DNA from: Paenibacillus sacheonensis
GTDB taxonomy: Bacteria; Bacillota; Bacilli; Paenibacillales; Paenibacillaceae
Assembly (NCBI RefSeq): GCF_009909195.1
Contig: NZ_JAAAMU010000002.1
Span: forward strand, 372,001 to 436,000
Direction: 5' to 3'
DNA length: 64,000 bases
Shown here: piece by piece, positions 33,933 through 42,943 of the stretch
Numbering within the stretch: position 1 is the first letter of the stretch
Layout: each line of letters begins with the position of its first letter
Notes under the pieces: model-generated
What the model saw: only the letters and a program-made list of their open reading frames with translations
Told to the model about the DNA's origin: nothing
The model's database searches: none
Translations under genes and position numbers: made by a program

Positions 33933-34571
33933 ATGGGTTCAAGGATTATGCATCTCATCATTGCGAATCGAATCGCGGAGACGCTGTCGTTGGAAGATCG
34001 CGTGCCGTTCTTGATCGGTAGCCTGGCGCCGGATGCCGTTGCGACGAAGAACGAATCCCACTTCTTCAAAGGCGATTTGAAAGACTTTACAAGGCATGTG
34101 GACTTTAAAGGGTTTTTGCAGAAGTACCGCGAGCATGCGGGCAATCCGTATGTACTTGGTTACGCTGCGCATCTGATCGCGGACGATATGTGGATGAAAG
34201 GCTTTAATCTTGCTTGGCTGAAGAACAGAATGGAAGCGGACCCCGGCTTGTATGCGCAGTACCATCGCGATTTCCGTTCCTTGAACGGCAAGCTGTTGGA
34301 GCATTATGGATATAGGGACGAGCTGCGTGCAAGGCTTCGTTACCTACCATCGATCATGGATTTGGAAGAGGTAACGGCCAAGGATGTAGATGCGTTCATT
34401 CCTGATGTACTGGGCGATATGGAGTACGGTGCTGCTGATTTGGACGAGAAGCTTAACGTGTTCACGCTGATTCAGATCATCGGTTATATCGAGACGTCCG
34501 TGGAAGCGGGCGTCATGCAGCTAAGGCCGCTGCTTACAACGAACTGCCTTCAGATGCGCGACAGCTCTTGA
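33933..34571 (+). CDS. Zinc-dependent phospholipase C-like hydrolase
   Basis: 212 residues from ATG 33933, with GGGATGGAG just before it (ATG 33924 lies inside that site). The N-terminal zinc-ligand pattern MHLIIANRIAETL, GSLAPDA and SHFF is that of the zinc-dependent phospholipase C-like family. A further pair appears in LGYAAHLIADDMW. No signal peptide, so it is cytoplasmic and unlikely to be a secreted phospholipase. Substrate unknown. 37 bp after the PhyH gene and likely co-transcribed. Confidence 0.7.
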   Translation: MGSRIMHLIIANRIAETLSLEDRVPFLIGSLAPDAVATKNESHFFKGDLKDFTRHVDFKGFLQKYREHAGNPYVLGYAAHLIADDMWMKGFNLAWLKNRMEADPGLYAQYHRDFRSLNGKLLEHYGYRDELRARLRYLPSIMDLEEVTAKDVDAFIPDVLGDMEYGAADLDEKLNVFTLIQIIGYIETSVEAGVMQLRPLLTTNCLQMRDSS

Positions 34572-34600
34572 AGAGAGGCAGCCTATCATTCGAGGTACCC

Positions 34601-34636
34601 CCACTTGCGAGCGTAACGGCTGCAAGTGGTTTTTTG
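34601..34636 (+). terminator. Rho-independent terminator
   Basis: CCACTTGC / GCAAGTGG followed by TTTTTT. Confidence 0.85.
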
Positions 34637-34743
34637 TTGGCGTTAGCCGTGCCCCCCGTGCTATTTCAGTGGCTTCATTTCCCATTGCTTTATGTCCGCC
34701 TGCTAATTAAGATAGTTAAATATTATCGCAATTAAATATAAAT

Positions 34744-34925
34744 CCTCATCGGTCTTGATGAGGTAGAGGTCGCGATGTTGAAAAGTACGTCGGAGGAGGT
34801 CCAGCAATGGCCGTCGATTCCGATGGAAAGGCAGCATCGCCGAAGCCGCGCGGTGTGCTGACCGTGCCGGCTGGGGTCGTTTCCGAAAGGGACGGAACTG
34901 TCATGCCGTCGCATCAAACGCGGTA
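34744..34925 (+). promoter_or_regulatory. Lysine riboswitch (L-box) upstream of lysP-like gene
   Basis: Conserved L-box core elements appear in order: AGAGGTCGCG (34765-34774), AAAAGTA, GGAAAGGC then GCATCGCCGAAGC, GCTGGGGTC and GGAACTGTCA. P1 can form between TTGATG (34755-34760) and CATCAA (34912-34917). The same TTGATG can instead close a hairpin with the bases before it (CCTCATC ... GATGAGG, 34744-34763), so the two pairings exclude each other. A clear U-rich terminator is not seen downstream. Candidate hairpins ACGCGG/CCGCGT and AGCCGCC/GGCGGCT lie between the aptamer and the gene. Control may be by weak termination or by access to the ribosome site. Confidence 0.9.
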
Positions 34926-35062
34926 TGTTGTGCTATCTTGTACAGGGATCCGCGTGGGAATCGAAGCCGCCTTGCTAAGCGATGATGCAGGGCGGCTATT
35001 TGCGTTCATTCGGCGATTGCGACGAATGCTAAGAAAGATCATTTTAAAGGGGCATACGGAAA

Positions 35063-36532
35063 GTGAAAGAGAACAGAGCCATGAAAGGGAACGAAACGTT
35101 GAAAGCGAACAAGCTGCGCAGAGGCCTGAAATCCCGCCATATGACGATGATTTCGCTCGGCGGATCGATTGGAACGGGGCTGTTTCTAGCCAGCGGCGGA
35201 GCCATTCACGATGCCGGTCCAGGCGGCGCGCTGCTAGGTTATTTTCTCATCGGAATCATGGTGTATTTCCTGGTCACCAGTCTGGGGGAAATGGCGACCT
35301 ATATGCCGGTATCCGGTACGTTCAGTACGTACGCTACCAGATTCGTAGATCCATCGCTCGGCTTCGCGCTTGGATGGAACTATTGGTATAACTGGGCGAT
35401 TACCATCGCGGCCGAGCTGTCCGCGGCAACGTTGATCATCAAATTTTGGCTGCCGGACAGCCCGTCGTTCTTATGGAGCGCGTTGTTTCTTGCTCTTATG
35501 GTCGGCTTGAACTTATTATCCGTGAAAGGCTACGGGGAATCGGAGTATTGGTTCGCCATGATCAAGATCATCACGGTCATCGTGTTCATCGGCATCGGTC
35601 TGCTTATGATCGTCGGCATATGGAACGGCGACGCCGCGGGATTCCGGAATTTCACGTCCGGCGACGCGCCGATCTCGGGCGGATGGCTTGCCGTGCTCGG
35701 CGTTTGCATGGCGGCCGGCTTTTCCTTCCAAGGCACGGAGCTCGTCGGCATCGCGGCGGGGGAATCGGAGAATCCGCGGGAAAACGTGCCTCGCGCGATC
35801 CGTAGCGTCTTCTGGCGCATTCTCTTGTTCTACATTTTGGCGATTTTCGTCGTCGGCCTGCTGATCCCGTTTACCACGGATACGTTGTCGAGCGACAGCG
35901 TCGGGGCAAGTCCGTTTACGGTTATCTTCGAGAAAGCCGGTCTCAGCGTCGCCGCTTCGGTTATGAACGCCGTAATCTTGAGCTCGGTGCTGTCGGCAGG
36001 CAACTCGGGCATGTATGCATCGACGCGTATGTTGTGGGTATTGGCGAGCGAGGGCAAAGCGCCGAAGCTGTTCGCGAAGCTGAACAAACGCGGCATTCCC
36101 GTCCATGCGCTGCTGGCGACTGCCGTGCTGGGCATGCTGGCATTCCTCGCTTCGTTCTTCGGCGACGGCCAAGTCTATATCTGGCTGCTGAACGCATCGG
36201 GCATGTCCGGCTTCATCGCGTGGCTTGGCATCGCGATCAGCCATTACCGCTTCCGCAAAGCGTACGTCGCGCAAGGGAACGACGTCGCCGATCTTCCTTA
36301 TCGTTCCTTATGGTTCCCGTTCGGACCGATCTTGGCAGGCGTCATGTGCATGACCGTCATCATCGGCCAAAGCATCAGCGCCTACTCGGACGGCGAGGTC
36401 GACTGGACGCTCTTGTTCGCTTCCTACGTCGGGATTCCGCTGTTCCTGGCGGTGTGGCTGGGCTATAAGTGGAAGCGAAAAACCAAGGTGCTTAAGCTGG
36501 AAGAATGCGAGCTGGACCCTTCGGTGGATTAA
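35063..36532 (+). CDS. lysP: LysP-like lysine (amino-acid) permease
   Basis: 489 residues; GTG start with AAAGGGG 10 bases upstream. APC-superfamily permease with about 12 membrane helices. The first helix motif SLGGSIGTGLFLASGGAI and helix-6 region GFSFQGTELVGIAAGESENP match the LysP/basic and aromatic amino-acid permease group. The lysine riboswitch in its leader supports lysine as the substrate, with repression when lysine is plentiful. An overlapping frame from 34807 lies within the riboswitch and is not a gene. No terminator is evident before the YteA gene 213 bp on. Confidence 0.93.
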   Translation: MKENRAMKGNETLKANKLRRGLKSRHMTMISLGGSIGTGLFLASGGAIHDAGPGGALLGYFLIGIMVYFLVTSLGEMATYMPVSGTFSTYATRFVDPSLGFALGWNYWYNWAITIAAELSAATLIIKFWLPDSPSFLWSALFLALMVGLNLLSVKGYGESEYWFAMIKIITVIVFIGIGLLMIVGIWNGDAAGFRNFTSGDAPISGGWLAVLGVCMAAGFSFQGTELVGIAAGESENPRENVPRAIRSVFWRILLFYILAIFVVGLLIPFTTDTLSSDSVGASPFTVIFEKAGLSVAASVMNAVILSSVLSAGNSGMYASTRMLWVLASEGKAPKLFAKLNKRGIPVHALLATAVLGMLAFLASFFGDGQVYIWLLNASGMSGFIAWLGIAISHYRFRKAYVAQGNDVADLPYRSLWFPFGPILAGVMCMTVIIGQSISAYSDGEVDWTLLFASYVGIPLFLAVWLGYKWKRKTKVLKLEECELDPSVD

Positions 36533-36745
36533 GAAAGCCGGGGAGTGGAGCTGCTTGTCCATGACCGGCAAGAATGCAGCCAGCGTTCTGGGAAGATCGC
36601 TGCTATCGGATGCTAAGAAAACATCCAGCGGCTGGAGAGAACGGGGCTATCGCAGAGACCGCCTGAAGCTTGACTGCGTCACATTCGGCAGAGGAAGGGT
36701 AAACAGAACTATGTTTGCCATGAAAGCCGAAGGGAGAGACGGATA

Positions 36746-37336
36746 ATGACTCCACTCACACAGCATCAAAGCGATGAATTGACCGGCTTGCTTCGCAAGG
36801 AGCATCGGGAATTGATGAATCATTTTGAGAACGAACGCTCCGAAGGCTCGGGAGCGGTATCGGAAACGGTATCGACCGGAGAGCTTTCCGCCTACGATAA
36901 TCACCCCGGCGATTTGGGTACGGAGACATTCGAGCGCGAGCGGGATATGGCCATCGACGAGCATCTGAACGAACAGCTGGAGGAAGTCGAGGCGGCTCTT
37001 GGCCGGCTGTCCGACGGAAGCTACGGCATCTGCGAGACGTGCGGAGAGCCGATTCCGTTCGAGCGTCTCAAGGCAGTGCCGACGGCTTCGCGCTGCATCG
37101 AGCATGCGTCGGACACGCTCTCGGATGAGAGGCCGGTCGAGGAGCAGGTAATGACGCGGCCTCCATCCGGCGCCGGTGCTGGAAGACAGGCGAATGCCGG
37201 CCGATTCGATGAAGCGGACGCATGGGAGTCGCTCGAGGAATACGGCAATGCCAGCGGCACGGTGAATACGGGCAACCAAAGCGACGTAGAGAACACGGGC
37301 AAAGAAAGCGTGACGATGGAAACGGGCAAGGAATAG
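36746..37336 (+). CDS. YteA-family sporulation protein (TraR/DksA-type zinc finger)
   Basis: 196 residues. Long coiled helix (about 5-75) then a DksA/TraR-type zinc finger: CETCGEPIPFERLKAVPTAS, followed by RCIEH. The fourth zinc ligand may be His, as in YteA. The C-terminal 60 residues are polar and variable (repeated Asn-Thr-Gly). YteA homologues are found only in spore formers. AAGGGAG lies about 10 bases before the ATG. It ends before a clear terminator. Confidence 0.85.
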   Translation: MTPLTQHQSDELTGLLRKEHRELMNHFENERSEGSGAVSETVSTGELSAYDNHPGDLGTETFERERDMAIDEHLNEQLEEVEAALGRLSDGSYGICETCGEPIPFERLKAVPTASRCIEHASDTLSDERPVEEQVMTRPPSGAGAGRQANAGRFDEADAWESLEEYGNASGTVNTGNQSDVENTGKESVTMETGKE

Positions 37337-37359
37337 TACGAAGAATAAGATAGGATACC

Positions 37360-37390
37360 AAGGCGGCATCACGCAGATGCCGTCTTTTCT
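37360..37390 (+). terminator. Rho-independent terminator
   Basis: AAGGCGGCATC / GATGCCGTCTT followed by TTCT. Follows the YteA gene. Confidence 0.85.
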
Positions 37391-37629
37391 GTATGCCGAG
37401 TTTTGTTTCAGTTGATAAGAGGCGGGGACGGAGGGATGATTCGCCATTCGCATGCGCGGGAAGACAAGTTCTCGCAAGCGATGCTATCATAGAAGATAAC
37501 GGATGCAGGGATGAACAGACGAAACACGAACATTGCACAGCAGAGCGGAACTTGAATGATAGGGCCGTTATGGATCGACTGCAGCAGAGTAATAACGCGG
37601 GTAAACGATGCGGAAGGGGTTGGATCGTA

Positions 37630-38346
37630 TTGAAAGAGTTAATGCCATTAACGATTGAATCGCTGCTTAACCGGCTTCAGAAGAATTATGGATCGAATCT
37701 ACTGCATATTTTGAACGGGCAAGCCATGTACGAACGTATCCATGCTTGGTCGTTAACGGACAGAGGCAGCTTCGTCCCCTTCAATGAAGCCATGTGTTCC
37801 CATGCTGCGACCGAAACCATATTCAGCGATGCCTTTAATGCTTTGCGGGCAGCCGGGCATGGAGTCACTCCTGAAGAATATGCGCGAATCACCCTGGTTC
37901 CTTTGCAGCCGCTGTTCGAAACTTCACACGACTGCATTGCGTTATGGTTCGGCGACGATATGTTCTGTCAGATCAATCTGTTGACCTTGCTGGCGTATTT
38001 GCGGCAGCGTTCCTATACGGGCCGAATCGTTTTCCTGATGATCAAGGAATCGACGACGACCGGTGACATCGCGGAAACGGAGCTGCCCGACTTGGACTAC
38101 GAAGATTTATACAGGAAGACCCTCATCCAGAGGGAAGCAGTCGAAGTGCCGCAATTCCCCGTCCTATCCGAAGGAATCAAGCGCTATCTGACGTATCGCG
38201 CGCAGGATAACGAAATTACCGCGTACATCCGAGCGCATCAAAATCTGCCCCAGAACGAATTATTGCAGCGTCTCTTCCGGGAGTTCGCTCATTACGGTCT
38301 CGGCGATACCCAATATTTGAGCCTTATACGCGCCATGGAAACCTAG
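37630..38346 (+). CDS. DUF1835-like protein
   Basis: 238 residues from a TTG with GGAAGGGG 10 bases upstream; an upstream ATG at 37393 sits next to the preceding terminator and is rejected. The family landmarks are LLHILNGQAMYERI, SFVPFNEAMCS and the acidic-hydrophobic centre IALWFGDDMFCQINLLTLLAYLRQ, quoted here as IALWFGDDMFCQIN and LLTLLAYLRQ. No known catalytic assignment. The C-terminal 80 residues form a helical tail (GIKRYLTYRAQDNEITAYI). Single gene. Confidence 0.7.
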   Translation: MKELMPLTIESLLNRLQKNYGSNLLHILNGQAMYERIHAWSLTDRGSFVPFNEAMCSHAATETIFSDAFNALRAAGHGVTPEEYARITLVPLQPLFETSHDCIALWFGDDMFCQINLLTLLAYLRQRSYTGRIVFLMIKESTTTGDIAETELPDLDYEDLYRKTLIQREAVEVPQFPVLSEGIKRYLTYRAQDNEITAYIRAHQNLPQNELLQRLFREFAHYGLGDTQYLSLIRAMET

Positions 38347-38398
38347 TAGAGAACGCTGCATAGACGACGATCTCTTTCACAGCCGCAAGACGAATAAG

Positions 38399-38433
38399 AG
38401 GCTGTCCCGAGCTTGCAGCTCTAGGACAGCCTT
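38399..38433. terminator. Hairpin between convergent genes
   Basis: AGGCTGTCC / GGACAGCCT with a 16-nt loop. Between the DUF1835-like gene and the GH18 gene. Confidence 0.6.
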
Positions 38434-38467
38434 GCTCGTGCAGGCGGAGGCGCTTCTGCAGCCTTCG

Positions 38468-39724
38468 TTATTGAACCACGATCGATTTCTGAATGGCCGT
38501 CATCGTATTGCTGCCCAAGAGACCGAGGCGCCAGAAGGCTACGCCTTTCAGTCCATAACGTTTGGCGAGGCCGATCTTGTCCGGTACGGTCTGGCCGTTC
38601 TCGCTGCCCATGGAGATTCCGAGCACGAGCTTCGTCTTCGGAACATCGACTAGCGCGAGCCGGATCGCTTCGTCCACGCGTTTCATCGGCTCGGGCCCGC
38701 TCTCGTACGAATATTCGTACGCCATCAAGATGATCTCGTCCGCGTACGCGGCCAGCTGCTTATAATCATACCCATGATACGAACTGTTCTGCGGGTGAAG
38801 CGCGAGCGTCAGCTTCAATTTGGCCGCCTCGGCGCTCTGATCCAGCTTCTTCACGAAGCTCGTGTACGACTCCCGGATCGTCGGCAGGTCTCCGGACAGG
38901 CCGAGTCCTTCAAAATCGAGCGTAATGCCGCTGAAATGATTTTGAGCGGCTAACGCTACCAATTGTTCGATTACGCTCGCTTGGAGCGTCTGATCATGGA
39001 GCAGCTTGGTCAACTCGCCGTTGCCGTCCATCGCGACCGCCATCAGATTGGGCTTGCCGCCGGCGTCCGCAGCATCCTGAACGATCGTTTCGGGCGTCAC
39101 GGTTCCTGCCGCTTGAGGCCAGAAGAAGTCTTTGCCTTCCAAGGTCAGATTGCCGGTCTCATCGATGCGCGTCCAGCCGAACGAGACGGCATTGAAGCTT
39201 TGAACGAGATTAACCTCTTTGAAGGAGGAGATCGCGTAAAAGGCCTCTGCGTACATCGGTTCGATCGGCGATGTGATGGAAACGGTCTGCGAAGGTCCGT
39301 CCCAGCTGGCAGCAGCGCCGAATTGTGCGCCGAAGAAGCTGAGCGGGACGAAGATGGAACCGTTCTTCGCGGCAGGAGCGACGCGGAGAGGCTGAGGCGT
39401 CCCGTTGACCGTGGCTTTCTTGTCGTTCTTGCGGAGAACGACCGTCGTCATCGCGCCATCGCGCATTTTGGTGGCGGTAACGGTCTGCGATTTCTCGGAC
39501 CATACGACCGTAATATTCAACGCCTCGGCGATGGCGCGGAAGGGGACCATCGTCGTTCCTTGGGTCACGAACGGCGCAGACGGGAACGGCAGAGGAAATC
39601 CGTCGAGGAGGATGCCGATCGGCTTAGGGGCCGGTACGGCTGCCGCCGAGGTATGGGGGACGCCAGTAACTAGTAAAAGTGCGGCGCTCGCCGTCAATAG
39701 GGATGATTTGAGCGATAAACGCAT
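38468..39724 (-). CDS. Exported GH18 glycosidase with copper-amine-oxidase-like N-terminal domain
   Basis: 418 residues from ATG 39724 (GAGGAG is 14 bases upstream, a little far). Signal peptide MRLSLKSSLLTASAALLLVT to about Ala27. Residues about 32-150 form a copper-amine-oxidase N-like domain (VPFRAIAEALNITVVWSEK, FVPLSFFGAQFGA), usually a wall-binding module in Paenibacillaceae. About 160-418 is a GH18 barrel with catalytic Glu in SGITLDFEGL and YHGYDYKQLA. Similar proteins cleave muropeptide or chitin-like glycan and some act in spore germination. A second GH18 gene with different wall anchors lies directly upstream on the same strand. Confidence 0.85.
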   Translation of the reverse strand: MRLSLKSSLLTASAALLLVTGVPHTSAAAVPAPKPIGILLDGFPLPFPSAPFVTQGTTMVPFRAIAEALNITVVWSEKSQTVTATKMRDGAMTTVVLRKNDKKATVNGTPQPLRVAPAAKNGSIFVPLSFFGAQFGAAASWDGPSQTVSITSPIEPMYAEAFYAISSFKEVNLVQSFNAVSFGWTRIDETGNLTLEGKDFFWPQAAGTVTPETIVQDAADAGGKPNLMAVAMDGNGELTKLLHDQTLQASVIEQLVALAAQNHFSGITLDFEGLGLSGDLPTIRESYTSFVKKLDQSAEAAKLKLTLALHPQNSSYHGYDYKQLAAYADEIILMAYEYSYESGPEPMKRVDEAIRLALVDVPKTKLVLGISMGSENGQTVPDKIGLAKRYGLKGVAFWRLGLLGSNTMTAIQKSIVVQ

Positions 39725-39975
39725 GGTTGGTTTGTTCAACTCCTCAATGTAATGGTAATGGATTGCAGCGTGCATGCAGGAAGAATGGAATGCTTGCTGC
39801 TGCGGAAAGCGCAAGGAACTCTATCAGGGCAAAACAAAGTTCTAGTAAACACTACTATAACGCATTGCGTAGGAAGAAGTTGCATAATGGGTGAAATCCT
39901 TGCGTTGACGACTTACGATCCTGGGCCTGACGCATCTTAAGCCCTGCAAAATGACTTGCAGAGCTGTCGGACGAG

Positions 39976-41616
39976 CTATAAGAATGAATAGGAATGAAAT
40001 CTCGCCTCATTACGCAGGCTAGTCCATATATCGGGGCTTTCGCCTCCCATGTACCAATACGCGTTGCCGGCTAAATCATAAGATTCGCCCATGGCGGCCT
40101 TCATGGATAAGGAACGTCCATCTTCGATCCAGATGCGGTGATTTCGAGAACCGTCCGCATATTGGGCCGTGTATTGACCCAACCGATCATCCCATAGTGG
40201 TCGGAGCTTCTTGGCGAGCACAACGCTATTCTGCTTATTGATATCGATATCCTGCGACGCGGCCAAAACTTTCCCGTCCATCGTCCAATCGCGCGTATAT
40301 AGCGGCAAAGCGAGAATGACTTTGTCGGCAGGCGCCTTCAGAAGCAGCGTCTCGATTCCTTGCTTCAGCCAAGGCAGGGAAGAGACGGAGCCTGCTTGCG
40401 GATCGCCGCCCCAATGCTCGTCGTACCCCATCAATACGACGTAATCCGTATGGGCCGCGATAGCTTCATAATCGAATACTTCCGTCCAATCCGTCCCTAA
40501 GTCCGGCGAGACGTTCACGGTTAAGACGGCTGGGATGGCCTGTAATTCTTGGCGCAACGACGAAACAAAAGCCGTAAAGGAGTTCCGATCCGCGGGCAGC
40601 ATGTTCTCGAAATCGATATTCAACCCGTCAATGCCGGATTTCTTAACGCGGTCGGCCAATTGACGAACGAACGATTGGCGAGTTGCCGGGTTCGCCAGCA
40701 TGCCGTGCGTAGCCGCTTGATCAGCGTGATTGCCGACCATCGCCCAGACACGCTTGCCCCGACTATGCGCCCAGCCCAGCAGGGAAAGGTCGGATTGATC
40801 TTCGACAATGGCTGATTTTCCAAGATAATACCAGTGCGGGGAGAGCGTATTGATATTCGATTGCAAGACCGTCTGCTCGAATTGCGAAGTCGTTTGACCA
40901 TATTGCCAGCCGAGCTGTATGTTCTCCGGCGATGCCGAATGCAGCTGATCGGACCATCCCGCATGCGTCCATATGCGATTCATCACGACGGCAGCCTCTT
41001 GCCTCGTCATCTGCTCCTGCGGAAGGAAACGGCCGTCATCGCCGTCCATCAAGTCCAATTGGTACAAGCGATAGACAGATGATGCTGCCCACTCGTGAAT
41101 GCGTTCCTGATCCTCGAACAGACCTTCCGGCAAATCGGATGATAGCTCCGACGACGACTGCTTCAAGGCGCGTGCCAAGATGACAGCCGCTTCTTCGCGC
41201 GTGACGGGACGGTTCGGTTGGAATAAAGCGGCCGTCGTACCTTCGGCAAGCTGCAGTTGAACCGCGGGCTGCAGCCATTCATAGTACCAAGCGGACGATT
41301 GTACATCGGCGAAGGCCGGAATCGGACTCGCGGCGGGTTGAATGCCCAGCAGCCGTTCGATCATCGTGATGAATTCCGCGCGCGTGACCGATTTATCCGG
41401 CTCGAAGCGCCGATAGCCCGTGCCTGTAAGCAGCTGAAGCTTCGTCATGTTCACGATCGCTTCCGTGGCATAATTCGTGCGAATATCGTCATAGGGAAGA
41501 AAGGCTGCCGCTGCTGCCCTGGTTGTGAAATACGGGAAAAAGGAACTGACGCAGCCAACGGCCAGCGACAAGAGTAACGCAGCCGCCGTTCGTCTGACGG
41601 CATGAGTAAGCTTCAT
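39976..41616 (-). CDS. S-layer-anchored GH18 glycosidase (three SLH domains)
   Basis: 546 residues; start taken as MKLTHAVRRTAAALLLS at 41616 (ATG 41637 is an alternative; no strong ribosome site). Signal peptide to about residue 38. Three SLH domains about 45-230 (YRRFEPDKSVTRAEFITMIE, LFQPNRPVTREEAAVI, GRFLPQEQMTRQEAAVVM) bind the secondary wall polymer. A GH18 barrel about 240-540 has the active Glu in IDGLNIDFENM and YVVLMGYDEHWGG. It is probably a peptidoglycan- or spore-cortex-active N-acetylglucosaminidase, by analogy with YaaH/YkvQ-like enzymes, held at the cell surface. 251 bp separate it from its neighbour. Confidence 0.88.
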   Translation of the reverse strand: MKLTHAVRRTAAALLLSLAVGCVSSFFPYFTTRAAAAAFLPYDDIRTNYATEAIVNMTKLQLLTGTGYRRFEPDKSVTRAEFITMIERLLGIQPAASPIPAFADVQSSAWYYEWLQPAVQLQLAEGTTAALFQPNRPVTREEAAVILARALKQSSSELSSDLPEGLFEDQERIHEWAASSVYRLYQLDLMDGDDGRFLPQEQMTRQEAAVVMNRIWTHAGWSDQLHSASPENIQLGWQYGQTTSQFEQTVLQSNINTLSPHWYYLGKSAIVEDQSDLSLLGWAHSRGKRVWAMVGNHADQAATHGMLANPATRQSFVRQLADRVKKSGIDGLNIDFENMLPADRNSFTAFVSSLRQELQAIPAVLTVNVSPDLGTDWTEVFDYEAIAAHTDYVVLMGYDEHWGGDPQAGSVSSLPWLKQGIETLLLKAPADKVILALPLYTRDWTMDGKVLAASQDIDINKQNSVVLAKKLRPLWDDRLGQYTAQYADGSRNHRIWIEDGRSLSMKAAMGESYDLAGNAYWYMGGESPDIWTSLRNEARFHSYSFL

Positions 41617-41754
41617 TTCTGGAATCTCGCTTTCCATTCGTAATGTAATAGATTTTCGTAAGTATGATTCATCTATCGTAACCAAACGGAACAAGAATAC
41701 CTATCCTCAATTATTGGCAGGCAGTAGCGGTAGAAGAGGAACGTACCAATTACC

Positions 41755-41845
41755 TAAACCAGCCAAAACCACCGAAACCACTGAAGCAACCGAAACCACC
41801 GAAACCACCGAAACCACAGAAACCACAGAAACCACAGAAACCACC
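41755..41845. repeat. 9-bp tandem repeat, about ten units
   Basis: Unit GAAACCACC, with variants ending in A, T or C, repeated from AAACCAGCC to GAAACCACC. The unit keeps reading frame, so chance Lys-Pro or Trp-Phe frames exist, but none is embedded in a gene. Confidence 0.9.
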
Positions 41846-41986
41846 CATAAAACGTGTATTCCTTAATTTTCAAAAAGGGATGAATCTGGTCAACGAGGTG
41901 ACTATGGCCCCAGTTTGCAGCATATAAACCCACAGATGACACAAATCCGGCTTCTACGAGGCAAATCGCGAATGATTCCATAATAG

Positions 41987-42162
41987 ATGCAAATTTGCAT
42001 TTAATTCTATGAGAAATGACTCGCGAAGATGAATAGGTGCAAATATGCACTTATTATCATTCCTATTCTACTTACATCGTGTTTACGGGCAATATAGCTG
42101 CATATTTGCACTTATTTTGAAAAATTCGCTAGAATTACGTCGATTAGTTGCATATTTGCACT
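41987..42162. repeat. Four interspersed TGCAWATWTGCA near-palindromes
   Basis: Copies at 41988-41999, 42038-42049, 42099-42110 and 42149-42160; the start-to-start spacing is 50, 61 and 50 bp. Each is preceded by TA(G/AG) and most are followed by CTTA. Similar to short palindromic intergenic repeats of Paenibacillaceae as I recall them; not CRISPR-like, because unit and spacing are too short and irregular. Confidence 0.75.
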
Positions 42163-42555
42163 TACTTTTGTCATGAGGGGGTGGGCATCGTCTTCATTCC
42201 GTCCGAATCCGGAAAGGAGAAAGCGGGTTACTTCAAGAAGGAAGTGGAAGGATAGCCTTAGGGTTATCTCATGCCGAATGCAAATCAGAGTGATCAAATA
42301 AACGCGGGGCGGCTGCCGATTCTGATTCCGATTTTATAGGTTTCGACAGCTAACGTGAGCGAACACGATTAACGAGAACTGCTTGATCCAGCATTTACCG
42401 CACGTTGAATGTGGATTCGGCTGGAGGTTATTTAATCACATTAATAGTCAGTACGAAATATAAGTTTACTTAATTATAGTTATGTAAACTAATGTGATTC
42501 CAGAAAGTTCAGACAACTACACGCCATTCCCGCTGCGAATATTCAGAATATTCCC

Positions 42556-42584
42556 TTGACTTTACGATCCAACTTCTGTATAAA
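42556..42584 (+). promoter_or_regulatory. Sigma-A promoter of argS
   Basis: TTGACT, 17-bp spacer, TATAAA. Transcript start about 42591, upstream of the T-box leader. Confidence 0.8.
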
Positions 42585-42590
42585 TGGATT

Positions 42591-42918
42591 AATCATCTTA
42601 GTGATCCAATGAACGGCGAATTGAATAGGCGAACATAAATGAATGGGACAGTAATTCACGAGGAACAGTCGCAGCGAGCCGGAGGCGGTGGAAGCCGGTA
42701 CGTGACTCTTGAATGAAGCGGACCCAGGATATGATTGGTTGAACAGAGCCTTCCGGCTTGGAGCCATACGGCGCTCAAGGAAGCGGCTCCCAGTAGGCGA
42801 ATCCGGTCACGGACCGTTAACAAGTCAAGCGGCTAACGTCATCGGGACGTTGGCACGTAGAGTGGTACCACGGGAAGCCCAACGGCGCTCGTCTCTTCAT
42901 GGAGACGGGGGCCTTTTT
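42591..42918 (+). promoter_or_regulatory. Arginine T-box leader
   Basis: Stem I runs from GGGACAGTA (AGTA motif) through the apical AGCGAGCCGGAGGCGGTGG segment to GAAGCGGACCC. The candidate specifier codon is CGG (Arg, 42719-42721), directly before ACC as in other T-boxes. The T-box sequence AGAGTGGTACCACGGG (42859-42874) carries TGGT to pair with an uncharged tRNA 3-prime end. The competing terminator (42884-42918) has arms GGCGCTCGTCTC and GAGACGGGGGCC and a T run. Uncharged tRNA-Arg should permit read-through into argS. Confidence 0.93.
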
Positions 42919-42943
42919 GCATGTCCAAGAGGAGGAAGAGAAC

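Larger units (their letters stand above)
41617..42555. other. Non-coding, AT-rich repeat region
   Basis: Nearly 1 kb with no supported gene. It holds a 9-bp tandem repeat (41755-41845) and four short near-palindromes (41987-42162); the right part (42200-42555) shows nothing recognisable. The minus-strand open frames here arise from the tandem repeat and lack ribosome sites. Confidence 0.7.

Noticed and set aside
34807-35391. Plus-strand frame of 194 residues
   Set aside because: It begins inside the lysine riboswitch and overlaps the permease gene in another frame; composition is unlike a protein.
36555-36746. 63-residue frame just before the YteA gene
   Set aside because: Weak start context and no recognisable feature; it probably is leader sequence.
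41754-42050. 98-residue minus frame rich in Trp and Phe
   Set aside because: Created by the 9-bp tandem repeat; no ribosome site and no similarity pattern.
41987-42162. Possible CRISPR array
   Set aside because: Repeats are only about 12-18 bp and vary; spacing differs and no cas gene is present.
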